Shown piece by piece: positions 34,049 to 42,052 of a DNA stretch of 58,478 bases; position 1 is the stretch's first letter, and each line of letters opens with the position of its first letter. The notes beneath the pieces are model-generated. The model was not told the origin of the DNA and did no database searches. It saw only the letters and a program-made list of their open reading frames with translations. The position numbers were made by a program, and so were the translations under genes. The DNA lies in the NCBI RefSeq assembly GCF_002699205.1, contig NZ_PABT01000043.1, forward strand, positions 1 to 58,478, written 5' to 3'. The DNA is from Allomuricauda sp. (GTDB lineage Bacteria > Bacteroidota > Bacteroidia > Flavobacteriales > Flavobacteriaceae).

Positions 34049-35310
34049 ATGGCAGAAGGAAAATTTGACATATACGTTTTTGCGGACTGGGACGGCTTGG
34101 AAGGTCCGACCCTTATAGGTACGCTATCCGCACATTTTGCCAAAGGAAAGAAAGCTTTTGGTTTTGAATATGACAAAGATTGGTTAAGAACGGATGCACA
34201 ACCCTTATTGGACCCAGATATTGACCAGATATTGAATTCTATTCCGCCCCCCAGTTTCCTACCAACAAAGAGAATTTTGGAATATTCTTGGACAGCATGC
34301 CGGACACTTGGGGCAAGACCTTGATGAAGCCTAGGGCGGCACAAGATGCAAGGGCGAACAACGAAAGACCGAAGACCCTTTATGAGCTGGATTATTTGCT
34401 TGGTGTATTTGATGAAAGCCGCATGGGTGCCTTGCGCTTTAAAACGGATTTGAGCGGTCCTTTTCTGGACAATGATGCCCATACCCCGACACCGCCCTGG
34501 TCTTCGCTGGGAGATTTGCAGGAAGCCGCTAAACAACTGGAAGGTGATGATCAAAGTGAAGCCATCAGAAAATGGATTTCGGTTTTAATCGCACCCGGGT
34601 CTTCGTTGGGCGGTGCCAGACCCAAAGCCAATGTTTTCGATGTGCAAAAAAATCTATGGATTGCCAAGTTTCCATCAAAAAGGGACACCATTGACAAAGC
34701 GCTATGGGAGTTTTTGGCCTATCGATTGGCCATAGCTTCGGGTATAGAAATGGCAGTATCCAAGGTTGAGAGGATCAGTGGCCAATACCATGCCTTCCTG
34801 ACCAAACGATTTGATAGGAAACATAATAAACGGATACATTTTGTCTCGGCAATGACGATGACCGGGAACACCGAAGGTTCGATAAAAGATACCTTGCCAA
34901 GTTATCTTGAAATTGTCGAGTTTATGGAGAATCACGGTGTGGATGTGGAAGCCAACCTACACCAGCTTTGGCGGCGCATTGTATTCAATATTGCGATTTC
35001 CAATACGGACGACCACCTGCGCAATCACGGGTTTATACTGACGGCCAAGGGCTGGGTATTATCCCCGGCCTACGATCTAAACCCATCCATCGAAAAGGAT
35101 GGGCTTTCCCTGAATATCGATATGGACGATAATGCCCTGGACTTTGATTTGGCGAGAAGCGTGGGCGAATATTTTCGCCTGAGCGAAGAAGAGATGAATA
35201 CTATTTTGGACGAAGTCCTGTCGGTAGTTAAGGACTGGGAAACCGTAGCTAAAGAAATAGGAATAAAAAATGCGGAGATAGAGCTGATGGCCGGAGCTTT
35301 TAGGTGGTAA
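34049..35310 (+). pseudogene. hipA: HipA-family kinase toxin, frameshifted
   Basis: The N-terminal couple_hipA part is read from 34049 (MAEGKFDIYVFADWDGLEGP ... LLDPDID) and the rest in another frame from about 34240 (EFYSAPQFPTNKENFGIFLDSMPDTWGKTLM...). One missing base between 34225 and 34245 would restore a normal protein of about 420 residues. The kinase part is intact: the serine-bearing loop SSLGGARPKA, SNTDDHLRNHGF with the catalytic Asp, and SPAYDLNPS. HipA phosphorylates glutamyl-tRNA synthetase in E. coli. A sequencing error, a true inactivation or a recoding site are all possible. Confidence 0.8.
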
Positions 35311-35704
35311 GGAGGTCAATGCCCCGCTTGGCCCTTTTGCCACATTACGTTATGGACAGGTGCTGTCATTGATTTACCGTTATGGGGGAGGTGGTGTTCC
35401 GAAAACCGCAAACAGATCTATGGCTCCTTCCAAAATTGGGTTTATATAAACGGAAGGCCGGTTAGGTATATCCGGTTTTATCGGCCTGTTGTACATGGAA
35501 TCCCACAAGGGTGATCGATCTTGTCCAAATGGACCGCCCTTTTAAATGTTTGAACATATAAACATAATGTCGTTTGGGTGATGATGGCAAGCGATTTCCG
35601 GACCTTTTCCATGGATATCTAGTAATATTGTTTTTTGTTGGATTTAAGCTATCGACAATCAGAATCCATTAGAATGGTAAAACAATAAAAAATTTACAGA
35701 TTAA

Positions 35705-35735
35705 TTTGGGGATATGCAATTTATGGCTATATTTG
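35705..35735 (+). promoter_or_regulatory. Promoter of the sugar-utilisation operon
   Basis: TTTG at 35705-35708 (the -33 element), a 19-base gap, and TATATTTG at 35728-35735 (a perfect TAnnTTTG -7 element) match the Bacteroidota housekeeping promoter. The predicted start is near 35742, within a cluster of CATATG/GAACATA repeats. Confidence 0.78.
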
Positions 35736-35737
35736 AC

Positions 35738-35767
35738 CATATGTATGAACATATGAACATATTATAG
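35738..35767. promoter_or_regulatory. Operator-like repeat at the start of the sugar-operon transcript
   Basis: CATATG occurs at 35738-35743 and 35750-35755, and GAACATAT is repeated at 35747-35754 and 35755-35762. A second copy of the TGAACATATRAACATA unit lies about 195 bases upstream (35551-35569). Overlap with the predicted transcript start suggests a repressor site, with the upstream copy allowing looping. No known regulator of this motif is identified. Confidence 0.5.
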
Positions 35768-35975
35768 GGCCCGGCCTTATCGCCCTTTGGAATTGGAAGG
35801 GCGTTTCAATGGGAGTGTGTTTAATTAGTATTATTTGAATTGTTGATTTTAATTCTAAAATGGAATATGGTGGGATGAGGGTGCAAAGCTGTGCCCTCTC
35901 TCCCGCCGTTTTCCATTTGCGGTCGTGGCCATGGCCATGGACCGTTGTCCAAACCATCTATCAAACTGTGTATTT

Positions 35976-36410
35976 ATGAAACGCTTACGATTGATTTTGA
36001 TTTTGTCCGTCCTGGCCCTGTCGGGATGTGATGACGACCCGGAACAGAACCCGGATGGGTTTACCGAGTTCGTTGCCGATATTGAAGGTGACTGGACCAT
36101 TGACCAGGTCCTGCAGAACGGAAACGATATTACGAACCTGCTGGATTTTCAATCTTTCTCCTTGCGGTTGGCCTATGAGAACGGGCTGCCCTCGTCCTAC
36201 ACCTTGTCCGGCCCGACCGTGCCCTTTGTGTTGGGTGAGGACAATGGGAGCTGGTCCTTTGACGATCCTGTCTATCCCACGAAGATCAATTTTTCCGATG
36301 GTTCGAGCCTCTCTTTTCAAGGGGCCGTGCTTTCAGGTGGTGATCAGCTGACGGTAATCGTGCCCATGGGGTGCGCATCAAATACCTATACCTATATATT
36401 AAGTAAATAA
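35976..36410 (+). CDS. DUF5004-like lipoprotein
   Basis: A 144-residue lipoprotein starting at MKRLRLILILSVLALSGC (lipobox Cys18); the longer frame to 35925 has no signal peptide and is rejected. After a DDDPEQNP linker comes a small beta-rich domain (GDWTIDQVLQNGNDITNLLDFQSFSLRLAYENG) resembling the DUF5004/lipocalin-like accessory proteins of sugar-utilisation loci. It is the first gene of the operon and is followed after 22 bases by the DUF4961-like gene. It is probably surface-exposed and glycan-related (inference). Confidence 0.75.
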   Translation: MKRLRLILILSVLALSGCDDDPEQNPDGFTEFVADIEGDWTIDQVLQNGNDITNLLDFQSFSLRLAYENGLPSSYTLSGPTVPFVLGEDNGSWSFDDPVYPTKINFSDGSSLSFQGAVLSGGDQLTVIVPMGCASNTYTYILSK

Positions 36411-36432
36411 CCGGTAACCAACACGCACTGAG

Positions 36433-37398
36433 ATGAAAAATAAACTAAACAAACTAAAGCGTATCCTGTTCCGGCCCAAAGCACTTTTCCTGTTGTTTTT
36501 GTTGCTGAGCATGTGTATTACCATCACCAATGTGAACCAACCTTCCTCCATCGGAGTGGGGGAACGCATGGATGTGACCATAGATGTGGATGTGGCGCCC
36601 TCCGAGGATGCGTCCTATAATATTGTATTTGGTGTATTGGTCCCTGAAGCTTGGGACATCGCTTCCAATGCCGTGGTATCGTATACCTCCGACAATGGGA
36701 ATGGTACCATGCGCCTGGCCAACGAAAGTGATCCGGATTATGCCCCCGCAATCTACGACCTCGCCGGAATCGGTGAAAATTACGGTTTGGTGGAGTGGGT
36801 GGTGTTCATTTCCGACGAAACCGTTTCCGGGACCAATGGGGTGAACTTCTCCGGGCAGATCCAACTCTCGATGGATGTCGGTACGGAGAACATGAAGACC
36901 CAATTGGGGTATATCGTGGGGACCTCCGGATACGGTATTACCCAAGGGGAAACGGATATCTGGTTCACCCCTTGCATGGAAGTGACGGGCGGTACCGGAT
37001 CGGTGATCGATCTGTGCGGGCCACTTCCCTTCCCGGTGACCTTCCAGCCTACGGAGTATACCTACGAAGATATCATCCATATCGGCTTTGATGCCACCAA
37101 AGGCCCTGAAGGGGAGTCGACCTCCCTTGCCGGTGCTACCGACGTCTACCTGTGTGCCAAGGCCGTCGTTGACGGGGAACAGGTCGTGGTCTGTGATGCT
37201 TCCGACCGTACTAAAATGCGCGTTGTGGGCGATGACCAATGGGAAATATCCATTTGGCCGAGACAGCTGTTCGAGGTCGGGCCGAATCAGGAGATCACGG
37301 ACATTACCTTCAGTTTTATCAATGAAAATGGGGATGTCGAGGTCAAGGATCCCGATACGGGGGAGGACTTTCAATTAATTGCCAACTGTACGAATTAA
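36433..37398 (+). CDS. DUF4961-like surface protein
   Basis: A 321-residue protein with a basic N-terminus and a hydrophobic segment (ALFLLFLLLSMCITI) that is either a signal peptide or an anchor. The mature part has two beta-sandwich-like halves, the first like an immunoglobulin-type DUF4961 domain (VGERMDVTIDVDVAPSEDASYNIVFGVLVPEAWD), the second (HIGFDATKGPEGESTSLAGATDVYLCAKAVVDGEQVV) resembling a SusE-type or carbohydrate-binding module. It takes the place of SusE/SusF in other loci. The next gene is SusC, three bases on. Confidence 0.75.
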   Translation: MKNKLNKLKRILFRPKALFLLFLLLSMCITITNVNQPSSIGVGERMDVTIDVDVAPSEDASYNIVFGVLVPEAWDIASNAVVSYTSDNGNGTMRLANESDPDYAPAIYDLAGIGENYGLVEWVVFISDETVSGTNGVNFSGQIQLSMDVGTENMKTQLGYIVGTSGYGITQGETDIWFTPCMEVTGGTGSVIDLCGPLPFPVTFQPTEYTYEDIIHIGFDATKGPEGESTSLAGATDVYLCAKAVVDGEQVVVCDASDRTKMRVVGDDQWEISIWPRQLFEVGPNQEITDITFSFINENGDVEVKDPDTGEDFQLIANCTN

Positions 37399-37401
37399 AA
37401 C

Positions 37402-40400
37402 ATGACGATTATGAAAAACAGAACAAAAGGCCTTGTTGTCATTTTATTGGTGCTTGGCAATCTCGTGGCCTTTGCACAAAATATTACGGTCCAAGGTGTA
37501 ATTACCGCTGAAGACGATGGTCTTCCGTTGCCCGGTGCCAATGTGGTGGTAAAGGGAAGGGCCATAGGGGCCTCGGCCAACTTTGATGGGGAGTATGTCC
37601 TTGAGGTCCCGAACGAGGAGGTGACCCTGGTCTTCAGTTATCAAGGTTTTGCTTCCCGGGAAGTTTTGGTGGGCGATCAGCGCACCATCAATGTGGCCTT
37701 GAGGACGGATGTCAATGAATTGGACGAAGTCGTCATCATTGGTTACGGGAGCACGACCAAGAAGGACCTTACGGGGTCCATTGCCTCCATAAAATCAGAA
37801 GATTTGGAAGCGGTACGTTCCACTACGGCCGATGATTTTGTGCAAGGGAGGGTCTCCGGTCTGTTGTTGACCCAGACCTCCGGTCAACCGGGAGGGGCCA
37901 CCTCGGTGAGGATCCGGGGAAGTAGCTCCATCAATGCAAGCAATGAACCTTTGTATGTCATTGACGGTTTCCCTGTGGACAACAACAGTGACAACCTGTC
38001 TGCGGGTGTGACCGAGGGACCTTCGATCAATGCCCTTGCCACTTTAAGTGCCAACGATATTGCATCCATTGATGTGTTGAAGGATGCCTCGGCCACGGCG
38101 ATCTATGGATCCCGGGGTGCCAACGGGGTGATCATCATTACCACCAAGCGGGGGCTGAACGGGGATGCACAAATCAATTATGATACCTATGTAGGGGTCA
38201 GTAAGGTCACTAAAAAACTTGATCTCCTGGATGCCTCACAGTTTGCGTTCTATGTCAATGAATCCAGATACAATGGTTCCGGGGAACCAAGGCTCTATAC
38301 AGATCCATCCGTTTTTGGCGCAGGTACGGATTGGCAAGATGAAATTTTCAGGACCGCCATTACCAAAAGCCATGACCTTTCCATAAAGGGAGGGAACCAG
38401 GACATAAAGTACGCTATTTCCGGTTCCTACCTGGATCAGGAAGGGATCGTGATCAAAACGGATTTTAAAAGGTACAACTTCAGGGTAAACCTCGATTTTA
38501 AAGCCACGGAAAAATTGTCCATAGAAAACTCCCTGAGTTTGAACAGGACCGATTTCAATACGGCCAGGACCGAGACCTCAGGGGGGTCCGAGGTGGCCAG
38601 CAGTATCATAACCGGGGCGTACCAGTTCAACCCTATGCTTCCTGTTTTTGATCCCGATGGAAATTATACCAAGGGCAATTTCATTGTCCAGGACGATGGG
38701 ACCTTTGTCAACGATGTGGACAACATCCAGGAACAGATCGCGAACTACCCTAGCCCGGTCGCCTATCAGATGTTGACCGAAAACAAGGGAAAGGCCTCCA
38801 GGATATTGGACAACTTGGCCATTAAATGGGACCTGGCCAAAAACCTACAGTTGAAGACCACCCTGGGTGTGGATGTAAACATCAATGAACAGTCCTATTT
38901 TAGGACGGAGGAAATAGATTTCGGGAATACCCCGGGGGCCTTTGCCGCACAAGGGAAGAACACGGCCACCAGTTATTTGGCGGAGTCGACCTTGAACTAT
39001 ACCAATACGTTCAACCATAGGCATCGACTGAACGCGTTGATAGGTGCCTCGTGGCAGGATTTTTCCATTGAATCGCTTTCAGGGAACGCATTGGGTTTCC
39101 CCACGGAAAATTTTGGTTCCAACAATTTGGGGCTTGGCTTGAATCCCGGGGTTTCCTCAAATATCATAGAATCGAGATTGATCTCCTACTTTGGACGGGC
39201 CAATTATATATTGGACAACAAATACATTTTTACGGCCACTTCCCGTATTGATGGTTCATCCAAGTTTGGGGATGGCAATAAATTTGGTTTTTTCCCGTCC
39301 GGAGCTTTTGCATGGAACGTCTCCGAGGAGGATTTTCTCAGGGATTCCGGACTTTATCTCAAGCTGCGATTGGGCTATGGGATCATAGGGAACGAGTCCA
39401 TCGCACCGTATTCTGCACAGTCCACCTTTAAAGCTACCTATCATTCCTTCAATGATAACGAGGTGGTCGGACAATTGCCCAGTACACCGGCCAACAGTGC
39501 GTTGAAATGGGAAAAAACGGAGCAATATAACATTGGATTGGACCTTGGTTTCTTTGATGACCGTTTGGGCCTCACCATTGATGCGTACCAAAAGAACACG
39601 GATGACCTGTTGTTGGAGTTGCAAGTGCCCTCGCAAACCGGTTATATCCAAAGCATGGTCAATGCCGGGAGTGTGCGCAACCAAGGTGTTGAACTGGGCA
39701 TCAATGCACAATTGTTCAAAGGGGAGTTCAATTGGGACATGAACATTACCGGGGCCTACAACAAGAACAAGATCCTGGATTTGGCCGGCCTGGACAATAT
39801 TCCGACAGGTTATGGGATCTTGGGCATCACCAATTGGCAATTGCTCGTGGAAGGTGGTGAGATAGGGGCATTTTATGGTTATGTCTCGGATGGGATCATC
39901 CAATTGGACGATGACCCTGAAACCACGCCATTGTTCGCAACGGACACATTTACGCCAGGGGAACGGAAGTATAAGGACCTGAACGGGGATGGGGTCATCG
40001 ATGCCGATAACGATAGGACCTTTATAGGCAATCCCATTCCGGAATATACCTTCGGGCTCAACAATACGCTGACATGGAAGAATTGGGACCTGAATATCTT
40101 CATGCAAGGGGTGTATGGCAACGAAATCGCCAACTTTAACAGGATAAACCTTGAAAACCTGAACGGCCAGGGCAATGTCCTACTGGAGGCATTCTCCAAT
40201 CGATGGACCCCGGAAAACCCAAGCAACACCTATACCAGGGCGGCAGATGGTTCCAGGAACATCGTCTTTTCCGACCATTACGTTGAGGACGGCTCCTATC
40301 TGAGACTGAAATCGGTCACCTTGGGCTACTCCCTGCCGACCGAGTTCCTGTCCAGGATGAAGATCAACAAGCTCAGGTTGTACCTCACGGGAAAGAACCT

Positions 40401-40539
40401 GTTCACCATAACGGATTATAGCGGGGTGGACCCCGAGGTGAGTTTTGGCGGACAGAACAATAACCTCAGTGCCGGGGCGGATTTTGGGGGGTACCCGACC
40501 TCTAGAACCTTTATCCTGGGTCTTAACGTGAACTTTTAA
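37402..40539 (+). CDS. susC: SusC/RagA-family TonB-dependent outer-membrane transporter
   Basis: A 1045-residue protein (1042 if started at MKNRTKG, 37411, which better fits the signal peptide). Order: signal peptide, a carboxypeptidase-regulatory-like domain (ITVQGVITAEDDGLPLPGANVVVKG), the TonB-box-like LDEVVIIGYGSTTKKDLTGSI, the plug (SSSINASNEPLYVIDGFPVD; SATAIYGSRGANGVIIITTK) and a 22-strand barrel ending in NVNF with the terminal Phe of outer-membrane proteins. It imports glycan fragments captured with the SusD partner encoded 12 bases downstream. Confidence 0.97.
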   Translation: MTIMKNRTKGLVVILLVLGNLVAFAQNITVQGVITAEDDGLPLPGANVVVKGRAIGASANFDGEYVLEVPNEEVTLVFSYQGFASREVLVGDQRTINVALRTDVNELDEVVIIGYGSTTKKDLTGSIASIKSEDLEAVRSTTADDFVQGRVSGLLLTQTSGQPGGATSVRIRGSSSINASNEPLYVIDGFPVDNNSDNLSAGVTEGPSINALATLSANDIASIDVLKDASATAIYGSRGANGVIIITTKRGLNGDAQINYDTYVGVSKVTKKLDLLDASQFAFYVNESRYNGSGEPRLYTDPSVFGAGTDWQDEIFRTAITKSHDLSIKGGNQDIKYAISGSYLDQEGIVIKTDFKRYNFRVNLDFKATEKLSIENSLSLNRTDFNTARTETSGGSEVASSIITGAYQFNPMLPVFDPDGNYTKGNFIVQDDGTFVNDVDNIQEQIANYPSPVAYQMLTENKGKASRILDNLAIKWDLAKNLQLKTTLGVDVNINEQSYFRTEEIDFGNTPGAFAAQGKNTATSYLAESTLNYTNTFNHRHRLNALIGASWQDFSIESLSGNALGFPTENFGSNNLGLGLNPGVSSNIIESRLISYFGRANYILDNKYIFTATSRIDGSSKFGDGNKFGFFPSGAFAWNVSEEDFLRDSGLYLKLRLGYGIIGNESIAPYSAQSTFKATYHSFNDNEVVGQLPSTPANSALKWEKTEQYNIGLDLGFFDDRLGLTIDAYQKNTDDLLLELQVPSQTGYIQSMVNAGSVRNQGVELGINAQLFKGEFNWDMNITGAYNKNKILDLAGLDNIPTGYGILGITNWQLLVEGGEIGAFYGYVSDGIIQLDDDPETTPLFATDTFTPGERKYKDLNGDGVIDADNDRTFIGNPIPEYTFGLNNTLTWKNWDLNIFMQGVYGNEIANFNRINLENLNGQGNVLLEAFSNRWTPENPSNTYTRAADGSRNIVFSDHYVEDGSYLRLKSVTLGYSLPTEFLSRMKINKLRLYLTGKNLFTITDYSGVDPEVSFGGQNNNLSAGADFGGYPTSRTFILGLNVNF

Positions 40540-40551
40540 AAAATCAAGATC

Positions 40552-42051
40552 ATGAAACCATTCAAAAAATATAGAATTTACTTCGCCGCCCTGGTTTTGA
40601 TGCTGGGCTGTGAGAGTGCCTTGGATGAGGAAGCGAAGACCTTTTATACCGAGGACACCTTTTACCAGACGGAACAGGATGTCAGATTGGCCATCAATGG
40701 CATCTATGGACACCTAGGGGCCACTTACGACGAGACATTGAACTCCAATGGGCTGTACTTTGCCAATTATTGGACGGTCAATGCCCTGTTGTCCGATGAA
40801 GGTGAGACCAGTTTTAATCGGGGGGATGGCTACAACCAACTTTCAGCAATGGTCCATACCCCGGAGAACACCGTGGTATTGGAGATTTGGTCCAATATTT
40901 ATTTGGGGATCAATGCGGCCAATATGGCCATTGCCAATATTCCTGATGTGGATATGGATGGGCAGACCAAGGAGGCTCTGTTGGGAGAGGCTTATTTCTT
41001 GAGGGGACTCCTCTATTTTGAATTGGTCCGTTTCTTTGGCGAAGTGCCATTGCAACTGGAGCCACAGACAGTGTTCACCTCAAGTGCCTACCTGGCAAGG
41101 TCCCCGATCGATGAGGTCTATGCCCAGATCTTTTCGGACCTGTCGGTGGCCGAAAACAGTCTCCCTTCCGAACAGACCGGAGTGGACAACGGAAGGCCCA
41201 CCCTTTGGTCGGCGAAAGCATACATGGCGAAGGCCGCCCTTCAGCAGGGGGAAGACCTCCAATTGGCCAAGACCAAGTTGGAGGAGATCATCAAAAGCGG
41301 TCGGTTCGGCCTTTGGGAAGATTATGCCGATGTCTTCAAAATAGAAAACAACAATGGGAAAGAGGTCCTGTTCGCCATCAGCTTTTTGGAAGGGACGGAC
41401 CTGTTCTCCACGCTTTGGGAAGGGGGGCACCTGGTGTTCCGGACACTTCCCGGGGGCGTTTATGACGGTTTGCCCAATGGAGGGGGGCTGGAGATCCCTA
41501 CCACGGCCCTGTACAATTCCTTTGAAGACGGGGACAGAAGAAAGGAGGTCACCTTTATGACCGAAGATGTCATCGACGGGGAGCTGGTGGAGTTTGATAC
41601 CCCTTACATCGTAAAGTATTGGGACAGGGAAGCGGAGCCCTTGGTGAACAACACGGACAATGACCTTCAGCTTATCCGTTACGCGGATGTCCTCCTTATG
41701 TACGCTGAGGTCCTTAACGAGATGAACAGTGGGAGCACCCCTGAGGCACTGGATGCCATCAACCAGGTAAGGAGAAGGGCCAGGTTTGCTGACGGGGAGG
41801 AGCGTGAGGTGCTTCCGGACCTGACCGCCATGGGGTACGAGGATTTTAGGGAGGCCATCCTGGAAGAGCGTAAAAAGGAACTTACCTGGGAGGGCCATAG
41901 ATGGTTCGACCTTGTCCGGTTCGGCAAGTTGGAGGAAAAGGTTTCGCAGGCCAAGCCTGAGGTACCCGTGGCGCCCAGACATTATTTGCTCCCCGTTCCA
42001 CAACGTGAAAGGGACATCAACCCAAAACTGACACAGAACCCCGGTTATTGA
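40552..42051 (+). CDS. susD: SusD/RagB-family nutrient-binding lipoprotein
   Basis: A 499-residue lipoprotein (lipobox ALVLMLGC, Cys20). The SusD fold is visible as TPR-like helices (FYTEDTFYQTEQDVRLAINGIYG; EALLGEAYFLRGLLYFELVRFFGEVPL) and the C-terminal signature (DLQLIRYADVLLMYAEVLNE; WEGHRWFDLVRFGKL; LLPVPQRERDINPKLTQNPGY). It forms the lid of the SusC channel and binds the glycan. The GH92 gene starts two bases after its stop. Confidence 0.97.
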   Translation: MKPFKKYRIYFAALVLMLGCESALDEEAKTFYTEDTFYQTEQDVRLAINGIYGHLGATYDETLNSNGLYFANYWTVNALLSDEGETSFNRGDGYNQLSAMVHTPENTVVLEIWSNIYLGINAANMAIANIPDVDMDGQTKEALLGEAYFLRGLLYFELVRFFGEVPLQLEPQTVFTSSAYLARSPIDEVYAQIFSDLSVAENSLPSEQTGVDNGRPTLWSAKAYMAKAALQQGEDLQLAKTKLEEIIKSGRFGLWEDYADVFKIENNNGKEVLFAISFLEGTDLFSTLWEGGHLVFRTLPGGVYDGLPNGGGLEIPTTALYNSFEDGDRRKEVTFMTEDVIDGELVEFDTPYIVKYWDREAEPLVNNTDNDLQLIRYADVLLMYAEVLNEMNSGSTPEALDAINQVRRRARFADGEEREVLPDLTAMGYEDFREAILEERKKELTWEGHRWFDLVRFGKLEEKVSQAKPEVPVAPRHYLLPVPQRERDINPKLTQNPGY

Positions 42052-42052
42052 T

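Larger units (their letters stand above)
35311..35975. other. Leader and promoter region of the sugar-utilisation locus
   Basis: About 660 bases without a supported gene. The first part is HipA-side DNA with no signal. It contains two copies of TGAACATATRAACATA (35551-35569 and 35746-35767) and a full promoter at 35705-35735, listed separately. The transcript would start near 35742, giving a 5' leader of about 230 bases before the first lipoprotein gene. Confidence 0.55.

Noticed and set aside
36454..37374. 306-codon minus-strand frame over the DUF4961-like gene
   Set aside because: Antisense shadow; the His/Gly-rich translation has no protein-like pattern.
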